NCBI GenBank assembly: GCA_031216915.1
Contig: CM062288.1
Location: 183,050,596-183,114,595, forward strand
DNA: 64,000 bases
Direction: 5' to 3'
Source of the DNA: Pictodentalium vernedei
Taxonomy: Eukaryota > Mollusca > Scaphopoda > Dentaliida > Dentaliidae
Position numbers and translations under genes: made by a program. Numbering within the stretch: position 1 is the first letter of the stretch; every line of letters starts with the position of its first letter. This document shows positions 11,451 through 21,025 of this stretch, piece after piece. Below the pieces are notes generated by a model. The model searched no databases. It had not been told where the DNA came from and saw nothing but the letters and a program-made list of their open reading frames with translations.

Positions 11451-11635
11451 TGTAACAGGAGGAGAGATAAGTGCGGGAGCCGGGGTTCGAACCGTCGACC
11501 TCTAGCACACAAAGCGACCGATTTACCACGAGACTAAGATATCCGGACCAACCAGGCTGGTTGGTAAATGGCCTTTATACCTCGACCGCTACACTACTCT
11601 CCCCTTCTTTTGAGATTCACCACATGTGAATCTGA
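11451..11635 (-). repeat. TRIM 5' LTR with tRNA-like boxes
   Basis: This is the better preserved of the two LTRs: minus-strand TAGTCTCGTGG (A-box-like), CGCTTTGTGTGCTAGAGG in the anticodon-arm position and GGTTCGAACC (B box, 11484-11493). It also serves as the 3' boundary of the gag fragment that enters from 11636, so one LTR may be shared by two deleted elements. Confidence 0.78.
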
Positions 11636-12650
11636 CCCAAGTTTTCCCTCAGAGACATAGCAAGCTGTTGAGCCTTTTCGACTTCATCCCACCCATTCCA
11701 GTGGGATACCTGTTCAAAATGAACTCGAAAGTCACGGAACTCCATACTCCTACCATCATAATGGTCAGGACCTGAAAAGGGCTGTGATCTTCTCCCCCTT
11801 GATTCAGGAAGCGTTCTATTATTCTCCCAGTTTTCGTAAAATGGCAATTGGGTCGAGTTTCCACGGTTCGGTTGATTAAGTGTTTGTCCTAGTGGGTTAC
11901 CTACATCCCAGGGTGAAGGCCGTCCCATATTCTCGTCCACCCGAAAGGAGGGAAGTACTTCACTAACCCCAGGATCTAAGTGCGGTCTGGAAGTCATGAA
12001 AGGTGCATTATACGAGTCAAAACATCGTTGGGTACCTATAGACTTTCTTGCTGGAGAGGCCAAAAATGGATCCACACCTTGACCCACATTTTGATTGTCG
12101 TTAAAATATTGGAGAAATTCTCTCTGATTATATTCATTAGGGTTAGCAGTGGCATTTAATTTCTCAATGCCAACACGATTTTGTGAGGAAAAAACATTTC
12201 TTTGTACTGTTTGGTCAACAAACTTATTTCTTAAGCCATTCCCCAAATCAATTTTTGCATCATGCGTGATTGCTCCACGATCCTCAGCCCCAGATGACAA
12301 AAATCTATGCTGACTAACTTCTTGTATATTGTTGTCAATAACTGCAGACTGTCTAGGTACTCTATTTTTGGTTTCTTTAAAACGTGGCATGTAACATGTG
12401 GGGGACCCATGGTGGTTTCTAATTAGTGTATTATGCCGTAAAGGTTCCCTTACTTTAGGGGTAGAACCGACCTGAATGCCTCTGTTACTGACAAATGACT
12501 CTGTATTGTATCTACTTTGAACAGGTGGAGCTACAGGTCCCAAACCAAACTGGTTTGGGGTCCCAAATTCTCCACCAGGGACACAAGACTGTCCATATTC
12601 ACTTCCAAATTGATCCCCGTGCTGACCCTTTGCCTTATTTATTGGAGAAC
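11617..12650 (-). pseudogene. LTR-retrotransposon Gag fragment (Ty3/Gypsy-type)
   Basis: An open frame of about 340 codons on the minus strand. It has no ATG: the first codon of the longest conventional call (12543) is TTG, and the frame is open up to the inverted LTR near 12660. The C-terminal part reads HYDGRSMEFRDFRVHFEQ then HWNGWDEVEKAQQLAMSLR, the signature of the capsid-like region of Ty3/Gypsy Gag proteins from many invertebrates. The N-terminal two thirds are low-complexity, Asn/Gln/Arg-rich and not conserved in my reading. The frame runs directly into the LTR at 11635, so nucleocapsid, protease and polymerase are gone. Gag normally assembles the cytoplasmic particle in which reverse transcription occurs. 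Confidence 0.75.
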
Positions 12651-12652
12651 AA

Positions 12653-12814
12653 AAAAAGAAGGGGAGAGTAGTGTAGCGGTCGAGGTATAAAGGCCATTCA
12701 CCAACCAGCCTGGTTGGTCCGGATCTCTTAGTCTCGTGGTAAATCGGTCGCTTTGTGTGCTAGAGGTCGACGGTTCGAACCCCGGCTCCCGCACTTATCT
12801 CTCCTCCTGTTACA
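12653..12814 (+). repeat. Inverted partial LTR of the same family
   Basis: This LTR lies in the orientation opposite to those at 11193-11635 and lacks about the first 25 bp. It ends CCTCCTGTTACA at 12814. The A-box-like TAGTCTCGTGGT and the B box GGTTCGAACC are intact on the plus strand. The outer flanks of the whole 11193-12814 block both show CGTG, a possible 4-bp target duplication. Confidence 0.8.
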
Positions 12815-13305
12815 CGTGTTTCCGTCGTCCATTTTGTATACTGGAGGCCGCCATCTTGGTTTCTATGTAGCACGTGGTTGCTATGTGACCTAAAACCTTC
12901 TTATAGGATAGGGGAATGTTTGGAGGGTGTGTTCGATTAAAGAGGAATAATTTTCCGATTCGTAGAATTACCACAAACAACCCGACAAGTTGTACTATTT
13001 CGAATTCTTACAGAATTCTCTGCTTCTATCTATCTATGCAATAGTTTTCGTCTACCTGACAATGTTCCTTTGTCCTGGAGTATACTCCAGTAGAGTAGAA
13101 GAGCCCATCAGCTGGAACAGCTTTGCTTATTATTACTATATTTAGATTTTCTGGTCTGTTCTTGTTAGTTCTGACCCTATTCCGAGTACTCTTGTTGTTT
13201 CATTTATTCAGATCAACCAATCAGTTCACATTACTGGCGCTAACTAACCAATCAGATTGCCTGATTTCCCATAATCTGTATGCAGAGTTATCTCCCTTCT
13301 GTATA
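12815..13305. other. Unassigned interval
   Basis: No gene or known repeat is recognised. A 139-codon plus-strand frame beginning at 13123 runs into the GAGCAATTGCTC repeats and is not credible as a gene. Confidence 0.5.
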
Positions 13306-13307
13306 AC

Positions 13308-14205
13308 AAAAGCTATCGAGCAGTTGCTGGAAAGTCATTGCTTGAACGACTCGAAGCCCATCGAGCAAATGAGCTTTAGAGTAATTGCTCGATCGAGTGG
13401 CTCGACATATTGCTCGAACGACTCGAAGTCTCCCGAGCAAATGAGCTATCGAGCAATTGCTCGTTCGAGTGACTCGCACATACTACTCGTCGACTCATTT
13501 CGGTATTTGAGGATACCTACGGCCTGGTATTGTATTATGTGAGGATACTTTTTATAGGATACTTATCTAAGATACTATTACTTGTTTGGACCAGCTTTCT
13601 GGACATACCTATCCCAAATTCTCCCAATAAGCTATCGAGCAGTTACTTAAAAGTCATTGCTCGAATGACTCGAACCCCATCGAGCAAATGGGAGTTAGAG
13701 CAATTGCTCGATCGAGTGACTCCACATATTGCTGAACGACTAAAAGTCTACCGAGCAAATGAGCTATAGAGCAATTGCTCGTTCGAGTGACTCGCACATA
13801 CTGCTCTTCGACTCATTTCGGCATTTGGGGATCCCTATGGCCTGGTATTGTATTATTATTTGAAGATACTTTTTAGAGAACACTTATCTAGGGATACTAT
13901 TACTTGTTTGGCCCAGCCTTCTGGGCCACCCCAAGACATACCTATCCCAATTTCTCCTAATAAGCTATCGAGCAGTCACTGAATAGTCATTGCTCGAATG
14001 ATTCGAATCCCATCGAGCAGATGAGCTTTAGAGCAATTGCTCGATCGAGTGACTTCACATACTGCTCAAACGACTCGAAGTCTACCGAGCAAATGAGCTA
14101 TAGAGCAATTGCTCGTTCGGGTGAATCGCATATACTGCTCTTATCCTCATTTCGGCATTCGAGGATACCTATGACATGGCTACGTATCAGTAGAGGATAC
14201 CTGTT
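13308..14205. repeat. Three ~330-bp tandem units rich in GAGCAATTGCTC palindromes
   Basis: Units start at AAGCTATCGAGCAG near 13310, 13629 and 13966 (periods about 319 and 337 bp). Each unit has several short alternating motifs (TCGAGCAAATGAGC, GAGCAATTGCTCG, TTCGAGTGACTCG), so it is itself a nest of 12- to 16-bp palindromes, followed by a palindrome-free stretch of about 130 bp (GGATACCTATGGCCTGG ...). Confidence 0.85.
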
Positions 14206-14218
14206 AAGGATACATTTT

Positions 14219-14350
14219 AAGGAAGAGAGACAGAAAATGTTCACAGAGACATGCAATCTTTATCGGCATAGGAAGACTTCCACAGGACTGTAATCTCCGA
14301 GTGTGTGAGATGTCCAAGAACATTTAACAGAAAAGACAAAATTTTGGAGG
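14219..14350 (+). pseudogene. Possible C2H2 zinc-finger remnant
   Basis: Two frames contain KMFTETCNLYRHRKT and ECVRCPRTFNRKDKIL, both resembling halves of C2H2 fingers (C-x2-C, an F, a basic linker, an L-x-RH). A stop and frame change separate them, and the second runs into the 20-bp minisatellite. Very short, so evidence is weak. Confidence 0.3.
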
Positions 14351-14363
14351 TATCCTCCCTTTT

Positions 14364-14545
14364 ATATTCCCTCACAAAGAATGAGTATTTCCTCACAAAC
14401 AATGAGTATTCCCTCACAAACAATTAGTATTCCCTCACAAACAATGAGGATTCCCCCTCACAAGCAACGAATGTTCCCTCACAAACAATGAGTATTTCCT
14501 CACGAACAATAAGTATTTCCTCACAAACAATGAGGAGTCACTCAC
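14364..14545 (+). repeat. 20-bp minisatellite (TTCCCTCACAAACAATGAGT)
   Basis: About nine irregular units, each centred on CTCACAAACAATGAG. The same unit recurs, more regularly, at 16138-16285. The repeats keep frames open (SLTNNEYSLTNNED), giving artefactual ORFs. Confidence 0.9.
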
Positions 14546-15029
14546 ACAGAGTGAGAGTTCCCTCCCAAATGATTCCTCCCATCCGCGTTCAATAAAATCT
14601 GATACTTCAAACATATGCCATTGTTATGAGATTAATAACGCCCCAATGCGTGTTCAATCCTCCAATAAGGAGATTATAAAAAATAAACGAAATATTTTCA
14701 ACGATATGAGTTTTAGTTCAGCTTTAAAATATATTACATGCCTTTTGACATTTTTATTTGACAACATAATACAGTCCTTTTCAGAATACCACAACACACT
14801 AGATATCTTCTCTTTATCTAACAATCATATAGATTTTGGCCTGACAACCACGAGAAATAATGTGTTCCGATTCCGTATCATATAGAAGACTCATTCTGAT
14901 TCCGTATCATATAGATGACTCGTTTCCGGTAGCGCTACAGGCTATCATAACAGGCACATAGATACATTCTATGAGCGTTTCAGTGGTCGACCGAACATTA
15001 TGTCCCAAAAATATTTGAAAATAATTTAA

Positions 15030-15274
15030 CCCCTTTACCTATCATGAAAAGCAGACGACACTTGCAAAAAAATTCTTGAATAACTAATTTTTTTCATTTT
15101 TTGTCTCAAAAACATAGGCTATGACTCCTCGTTGGAACGAGCTCGACGAGCTCGTTCCAACGAGGGGTCATAACCTATGTTTTTGAGACAAAAAATGAAA
15201 AAATAATGAAAATTAATTGGCGATTTTTTTGAGAATAGCATTGGTCGGTTTTGGTCATTACGCTGGGTAAAGGG
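15030..15274. mobile_element. TTAA-flanked fold-back MITE (copy A)
   Basis: TTAA at 15026-15029 and 15275-15278. It starts CCCCTTTACC and ends GGGTAAAGGG. The centre is a long near-perfect palindrome: AAAACATAGGCTATGACTCC, GTTGGAACGAGCTCGACGAG and complement. Copies B, C, D and E (23470, 38637, 41589, 42204) are the same family. Confidence 0.88.
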
Positions 15275-15371
15275 TTAAGAATTAATCTGTTTATGTGACA
15301 GAATTGTTAGATAAATGAATTATCATGATAATGTGTATTTCTCTAATCGTCATCAGTTTCTATCAACACGC

Positions 15372-15933
15372 CTAAAAAAGATATCTTAATGAAGGATCAA
15401 AAATATATTTTCGTTTCTCAATTGCGAATTTTCGGCATCCCTCCCTCATTCCAAAACCCTCATCGCGCCGAAGTCGCTGAGCAGTTGCTTTTATTTTTCT
15501 GTAGATCAGATGTCGTCTGAACATCCGTACTCGATTCATCCCTCTGAAAAACCTCTTACAGATGGGATCTCTCATACTGTTTTCAAGAGATTCCCTAGCT
15601 TCTTTGACGGCCTCGTCTTCGGGCAAGCCACTGTCTCTATACGATGCTTTCAACTCCTGAAATTCTTCCACATTATCCTCATATGCTTTTTTGGATAAAA
15701 TCATCTACAGGGCTGTTTTCGTCGGCTTCATCTTCTGAGTATTCGTTTCCAATAGCTGTATCGGAATCTTCTGCCCATGAATTTGTGCTCTCCTCAGAAT
15801 CCGACAAGATGTCATCTTCTTTCGATTCATGGCCTTCACCTCTCATTATTATTTGCGAAAAGTACTGCCTACGATGTCTCGATAAGTTATCTGATCGAGA
15901 AAAGAACTTACCATAACACTCGCAGACTTGCAT
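15372..15933 (-). pseudogene. C2H2 zinc-finger / basic C-terminal protein, one frameshift
   Basis: Two overlapping minus-strand frames form one protein of about 185 residues. The first (15933-15679) starts MQVCECYGKFFSRSDNLSRHRRQYF, a C2H2-like finger in which the last His position is Tyr, followed by an acidic, Ser-rich stretch. The second (15704-15372) reads LSKKAYEDNVEEFQELKASY, then a helical, basic region with RKIKATAQRLRRDEGFGMRE and ending RKYIFDP. The switch is in an A6 run (CCAAAAAAGC) after VDDFI, so a 1-bp slip explains both frames. I recall similar ZnF-plus-basic-helix proteins as repeated, unnamed families in marine invertebrates; the function is unknown. Confidence 0.55.
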
Positions 15934-16137
15934 ATCTCAACAGTGTACATGTAAATTAAGAACTGATGCAAGCCCACCAACAGCATTGTATTTAAAAGCG
16001 TGATGATAAAATGATAAATTATGGGATAGCTATGAGAGAGAGGCCAGTTTACCTCACTCCCACCTAAGTCAATAAATACACTATGTTTGAAGTATCGGAT
16101 TTTCTTGTGTGATTATGGAAGGAATCATTTGGGAGGA

Positions 16138-16290
16138 GACCCTTACAAACAATGAGTATTCCCTCACAAACAATGAGTATTCCCTCACAAACAATGAGGA
16201 TTCCCTCACAAACAATGAGGATTCCCTCACAAACAATGAGTATTCCCTCACAAACAATGAGGATTCCCTCACAAACAATGAGAATCCCCT
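16138..16290 (+). repeat. 20-bp minisatellite (CTCACAAACAATGAG), about eight units
   Basis: Units alternate TTCCCTCACAAACAATGAGT and GATTCCCTCACAAACAATGA. The array ends in CCCCTCATTGTTTCC, a reverse unit, giving a terminal hairpin. It abuts the right inverted end of the zinc-finger unit. Confidence 0.93.
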
Positions 16291-16979
16291 CATTGTTTCC
16301 GCCTTTTCTCTGAGAGGATTCTCATTGTGTTTACAATCTCTGGGTGGGTTTTCGAATTGTACACTCGTAAGTTTAATGCTCACTCACGGAGAAAATTTTC
16401 TCTGAGCGGAGCCTCGAAATTTAACTAGTAAAAATTCTGCCTTCAAATTTCTTCTCGTTTATTGTAACTATTGACACATTTCCCATATTGAAACCACACG
16501 AGATCAGTAACAGCGGGTGTATTACATCACATATCAAAGTTGAAAACAAACTTCCTTTTACTTTGGACTATAAAACAAACTACCTCACACTGTGCTTGAT
16601 AGCTGTTTCATCTTCGCGGACTCGAGCTTATTGACAGAAAAACACACGCGGAACAATGAGCTTTGAATTCCACCCCTTAGCTGAGATTAATTGGTTAATG
16701 TCTAATTTATCAGTCACCACCATGTAGACAAACTGACCCGCCCACCCATATCTTTACATAAGTGGCTTGTTCCTTTACCCCAAACTCATTGTTCTCTAAG
16801 GCTTTTGAACAAGCAAAAACACGCGAAACTAGTTAAGCCGAACGGATCCAACTAGGAACGATTGAAGATAAACCAAGACACAAAAAAGGTAGCTTCAATT
16901 ACTTCCCCAAAAAATTTTTCTTGTTATATCATTTTTGTTTTATTTATTAGTTATTTTGGAGGAAGACATTCAGTCAACA

Positions 16980-17640
16980 ATGGTTTTTAGAAAAAATAAT
17001 AAAAGGAAAAATAATCCACGCATCACTGCCCACCCCTCAAGAAATGGGACCTCTGACCCATCTTATGGAGATTTCTTCAAATTGGTCAAGGCCCTATTTC
17101 GGGTGGTACAGTGTTTTCACCACCTTGGTCTTTTACAAGATCATTTGGCGGATGGGACATTTCCCAAAACTTTGCAAAACCGACTCGATGATATCAATGC
17201 CTTCCTGAAACCTGCCATGCCCAATTCTGATGTCTTCTCCAAACTATGGAGAACACATCTGAGTTGGGCGCATGAGATCTTGGCCGGGCTCGTTTCCTAT
17301 TACGAAAGTGGCTCAGAAAATTTAAAGCCTCTGATTATTTCGGCCAAATCATCAAAAGACCTGGACTTTGATAAGGCAGTCATTCAAGCCTTTAAATGGG
17401 GTAAAAAATGGTGAGACCAAGTTGTCTCATAAGACTATCGAGGCTTTCCAGTCTTATATTTCGGCTCTAAACCCTAAAGAGGCAAGGAGTGATACGAATG
17501 GTAGTCCCACGGCCTCTACTTGTGCAACCCCATTGCCTCAACGTACAGGAAAACGTATCCTATCACGATCTCTTCATTCGCCATCACACGTTTGGCTTTG
17601 GACAATTCCAGGTTGGATTCCGCGACCGGGGACCTGTTTT
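16980..17640 (+). pseudogene. PLE ORF1-like region and Ser/Pro-rich linker
   Basis: The first ATG in frame is at 16980 (MVFRKNNKRKNNPR); a longer call from 16935 would start at TTG. After a basic start comes DFFKLVKALFRVVQCFHHL, a helical block, then LADGTFPKTLQNRLDDI and SWAHEILAGLVSYYESG. The frame stops at 17414, and the equivalent continuation (TIEAFQSYISALNPKEA, then a Ser/Thr/Pro-rich stretch) reads on in another frame. Copy 2 has a ~25-residue insertion here (SPSLCTSSFTLGKRPNLH) that copy 1 lacks. The linker suggests a flexible tether before the SGNH domain. Confidence 0.6.
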
Positions 17641-17812
17641 TTCTCCTAGCTCTTCTCCTTTCGCTTCTACTTCATCCGTAGTTCAACCAATTGCTTCGTA
17701 CTCAGACAAACTTAAATCGCCAGTACCGAACCGCAAATCAGTATCGCCGAGCCGCCATTTTGAGACCTAATTCTACAAGTTTCGGTCATCCAGGCGGCGA
17801 TCAAAAAATGAA

Positions 17813-18292
17813 TTGGCACCTTCCCAATATGCAAAAGAAATTATTTTGTTTGGTTGCTCAAATTTAGCAGGTGATCAACACCCCTATCCGGACATGCAGA
17901 TAGAATATTCCCCAGGTGTCAATTTTAAACACGTTGGGATAATAGTGAAAAATTATAGAGGCAACTCAACTCCTGAAAAAAGTATCCTAAACGTTGGCAT
18001 AAATTCAAGGAGAGAAACTGAGGGTGATGCTCTCACTGATGGTAAGCGAAATCCGGAAAAAATTCCCGTCTGCGAAAATATTTTTTGCAGAATTAAATTT
18101 TTCAAAAAATCTCCAGTTTGCGGAAAAGGAGACCCTAAACCGCATCAATACGGCACTGTGGAATACGCGAAACATAAAAATAATTCCAAAATTACCAGAA
18201 AAAGAATTCAATGTGGTTTACAATTTGATCCATTGGACACCAGAAACTGCCAATAAAATGTGCGACCACTGGCTGAACTTTCTATCTTTAAA
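17813..18292 (+). pseudogene. SGNH/GDSL-hydrolase-like domain inside the PLE protein
   Basis: Block I reads ILFGCSNLA (copy 2: LLFGSSNVA), equivalent to the GDSN serine block. It is followed by EYSPGVNFKHVGIIVKNY, SILNVGINSR (the GxND-like block), then in a second frame FPSAKIFFAELNFS, NIKIIPKLPEKEF and YNLIHWTPETANKMCDHW, equivalent to block V with its His. A frameshift lies near 18030-18060. These blocks match esterase-like domains of the SGNH superfamily, known as accessory domains in ORF1 of CR1-group LINEs. Enzymatic role in the element is not established. Confidence 0.68.
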
Positions 18293-18935
18293 CTAATTCA
18301 AGGCCAAGGTAACAACCGCCTCAAAGATCTTGGGTTAAGAACAAACGTGGTTAACCAGTTTGGCATCGATGACCTAACACCCACAGAGAAATCTTTATTA
18401 GACTTCGGTCTAACATTTATACCAACTCCAAGGCCGACATCTGGCTTGATGGCAAAATTTCCACCAACTGATTATCTATCTTTGCATAGAGAATTAAAAC
18501 TTGCAGACTTCTTAAAAAATGCAAAGGGGACAAAACATCAATTTACATCATCTTCTGGGTGGACACCCCCAGATAGCGCGGTTGATCATGAAATTATACG
18601 GACCAGTAAACAGGGTACTGAACGAGTTTTTTATTTAACCCTACTTTCCGATAAAAACAATTTAACAGCTGGTGAACGGGGAGCGCTTGTGAAACTTCGC
18701 AAAAATGAAAAACTGATTATAAAGCCGACAGATAAAGGTGGCGCAGTTGTAATTTTATCTCGCGAAAATTATATTAAGTAAGCTATGAGGCAGCTTTGTA
18801 ATACAAAACATTATGAAAAATTAGACACAGTGATCTGGCCTCTCAACAAGGAGAAATTTAACGAAATCCTTAAATCTCTCCTTGATGAAGGTCACATAAC
18901 CACAGTTGAGATATCTATCACCCCCACTCGCTGCT
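18260..18935 (+). pseudogene. Penelope-like RT, N-terminal domain, truncated
   Basis: 173 codons, one in-frame stop (18779-18781), then the same frame continues with MRQLCNTKHYEKLD. Blocks are LTPTEKSLLDFGLTFIPTP, LSLHRELKLADFL, SGWTPPDSAVDHEI, NNLTAGERGALVKLRKN, the diagnostic LIIKPTDKGGAVVILSREN, and KSLLDEGHITT. IKPxDKGgavVv followed by a Y-x(n)-RQL motif is the hallmark of the region upstream of the RT fingers in Penelope-like elements. The frame fades at about 18935, before the catalytic motifs. Confidence 0.82.
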
Positions 18936-18950
18936 CAAATAAGACAATTG

Positions 18951-19018
18951 TAAGGTCACATAGCACTACATGTGCTTCTACTACTAATACAAGCACATGT
19001 AGTGCTATGTGACCTTAA
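18951..19018. repeat. Perfect hairpin, 26-bp arms
   Basis: TAAGGTCACATAGCACTACA... and its exact complement around a loop of CTACTACTAATAC-type sequence. It marks the truncation point of the PLE copy. Near-perfect arms imply recent formation or active correction. Confidence 0.9.
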
Positions 19019-19448
19019 AATGCAGTGTTCGATTGTACTAGAGTGTTTTTACTCAGAGTGGCCATGCAGACAAATCCTCGTTTCCACTCTATTGCAGGAT
19101 TCTTCCAGAATCCTCGTCTTTTGTGAGGCTTGAATTCTGTACATAAACCTCCTTTTGGACTGCTTAGACCATCTACTGCCCATTCTTAATCTATTTAGGT
19201 ACCTGGCTATGTCCTTATCATTAGCTCTAGTCCCAGCTAGGTATGACACTCTCCCGACTGACATTTGGCACCCCTTTTCGTCGCATGAGGCCATGAGGAC
19301 CATCAGGAAATTCCTTATTAAGGCACAATCTGCCATTCATCATATCCTCCTTCTAAGTATTTGGGGATCACCAGAGCCAGTCTCTGGAGACTTGTAAGGA
19401 CCACTGGAGACAAGCCTTTGGGAACTAGTGGAGACCAGTCTTCGGGGA
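19019..19448. other. Unassigned interval
   Basis: A 95-codon minus-strand frame and an 80-codon plus-strand frame overlap here without recognisable motifs. No repeat structure apart from ATTGCAGGATTCTTCCAGAATCCT. Confidence 0.4.
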
Positions 19449-19639
19449 CTACTACCTACTACTAATTTCTACTACTAACAACTAATACTACATCTCCTGC
19501 TACTACTATTACTGCTACTACTACCACTACTACTACTACTACTAACCACTACTTCTACTACTACTTCTACATCTTTAGCTACTACAATCTACTACTACAT
19601 GTTTTGCTGCTGCTACTACTACTACTACTACTACTACTA

Positions 19640-19682
<43 letters not shown>

Positions 19683-19703
19683 ACTACTACTACTACTACA
19701 ACA

Positions 19704-19764
<61 letters not shown>

Positions 19765-19788
19765 ACTACTACTACTACTACAACAACA

Positions 19789-19837
<49 letters not shown>

Positions 19838-21025
19838 TTACTACTACTACTACTACTCTTGCTACTACTATTACTTCTACTACTACTACTTCTAGTACCA
19901 CTTCTACTACTGCTACTACTCACTATCTACTGTCTATTATCCAGCATCTACTACTATCTACTAAAATATGCTACTACTACTACTACTACTACTATCTACT
20001 ACAGCTACTACAATCTACTATTATTCACCAGTACTATCCACTAGCCACCAGCACTATCACCAGTACTATCCTCTAGTACTATCTACAGGTAGTATTCGCT
20101 AGTATTATACATTAGTACCATTCACGAGTACTATCCACCCAGTACTATCCCCTAGTACTACCATCTAGTACTATCTACTAGTACTATGTACAACTACCAC
20201 TTCTAGTATTACTACTACGTGCAACTACTACTACTACTGGAACTAGTACTAGTACAACTACTACTACTACTGGAACTAGTACTAGTACAACTACCATTAC
20301 CAATAGTAGTTCTATTACAACTACTACTAATAGCAGTAGTAATAGGTGCACTACCAGTGCTAGTAGTAGTACTGGTACCACTACCAGTGCTAGTGCCACT
20401 AAGAGTAGTAATAGTACACCTATCACTACTAGTATCACTAACAGTACTAGTACTAGTATCTCTAACACTAGTACTAGTACACCCACCACTACTAGTACTA
20501 GTACCACTATGACTACCAGTGTTAGCACTAGTACCACTGTCGGTACTAGTACTAGCACAACTACCAGTACCAGTACACTTGCACTACTCATACAAGTATC
20601 ATTAATAGTACTAGTACAACTACTACCAGTAGTTGTAGTACTACGACTGCCACAACTACCACTTCTGCTACTAGTCTTCGTACACCCACCACTACTAGTA
20701 CTAGTTCAACTACCACTACCAGAACTAGTGCTAGTACCACTACCAGTACTATTACTAGTACTAGTGCCACTACCAGTACTAGTACCACTAATAATACTTG
20801 CAATAGTACATCAACTACTACTACTAGTACAAGTACTACTACTAGTACCACTACCGGTACAACAACCACTACTACTACTAGCACTAGTACACCTATCATT
20901 ACTAGTACTAGCACCACTACGACTACCCGTGTTAGTACTAGTACCAGAACCTCTGTCAATACTAGTACTAGTACAACTACCACTATTGATACTGCTAGTA
21001 CTAATACATCTACCACTATTACCAT
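19449..21025. repeat. CTA/TAC trinucleotide array with a degenerate ACTAGT-rich second half
   Basis: 19449-20040 is nearly pure (CTA)n. From 20040 it becomes a degenerate mixture of ACTAGTA, CCACTAC and similar triplets, still obeying a 3-bp period. All frames encode runs of L, Y, T, V or S and are artefacts. At nearly 1.6 kb this is long for a trinucleotide locus. Confidence 0.95.

Larger units (their letters stand above)
11193..11635 (-). mobile_element. TRIM-like LTR element: LTR, tRNA-Pro PBS, ~73 bp, LTR
   Basis: Read on the minus strand: an LTR of about 185 bp (11635 to 11451) starting near TGAG/TCAG and ending TGTTACA; two bases; a primer-binding site; about 55 bp; a purine-rich stretch (GAGGAGGAA); and a second LTR (11377 to 11193). 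The LTRs are about 95% identical by eye. The internal part is far too short to code. Terminal-repeat retrotransposons in miniature (TRIMs) have this layout, and a second copy with the same internal structure lies at 53690-54118, so this is a family rather than a one-off deletion. Each LTR contains GGTATAAAGG as a likely TATA box. Confidence 0.82.
14564..16137. mobile_element. ~1.57-kb unit with ~50-bp inverted ends carrying a zinc-finger ORF
   Basis: The left end CCTCCCAAATGATTCC ... ATACTTCAAAC and right end GTTTGAAGTAT ... GGAATCATTTGGGAGG are inverted repeats of about 50 bp at roughly 80% identity. Minisatellites of the same unit abut both ends in the same direction. Inside are a TTAA MITE (15030-15274) and a minus-strand zinc-finger gene. 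The layout suggests a DNA transposon, but no transposase family was recognised and no target duplication could be assigned. Confidence 0.45.
16331..18940 (+). mobile_element. Penelope-like retroelement, copy 1, 3'-truncated
   Basis: The similarity with copy 2 (22939-25720) begins at TACAATCTCTGG and runs through a 5' non-coding part, an ORF1-like region and a Ser/Pro-rich linker. Copy 1 extends further, through an SGNH domain into the N-terminal domain of a Penelope-like RT, and stops at about 18935, where a palindrome (18951-19018) begins. The catalytic RT core and any GIY-YIG endonuclease are absent. The assignment rests on the RT N-terminal block, see its own entry. Confidence 0.72.

Noticed and set aside
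13308-14205. CRISPR-like repeat array
   Set aside because: Repeats are internally palindromic and irregularly spaced, spacers repeat from unit to unit, and the sequence is eukaryotic. The same applies to the CTCACAAACAATGAG arrays.
16109-16405. SLTNNEYSLTNNED repeat protein (and its opposite-strand FVREYSLFVRES counterpart)
   Set aside because: The period of 21 bp keeps frames open on both strands; it is a minisatellite without start context or non-repeat domain.
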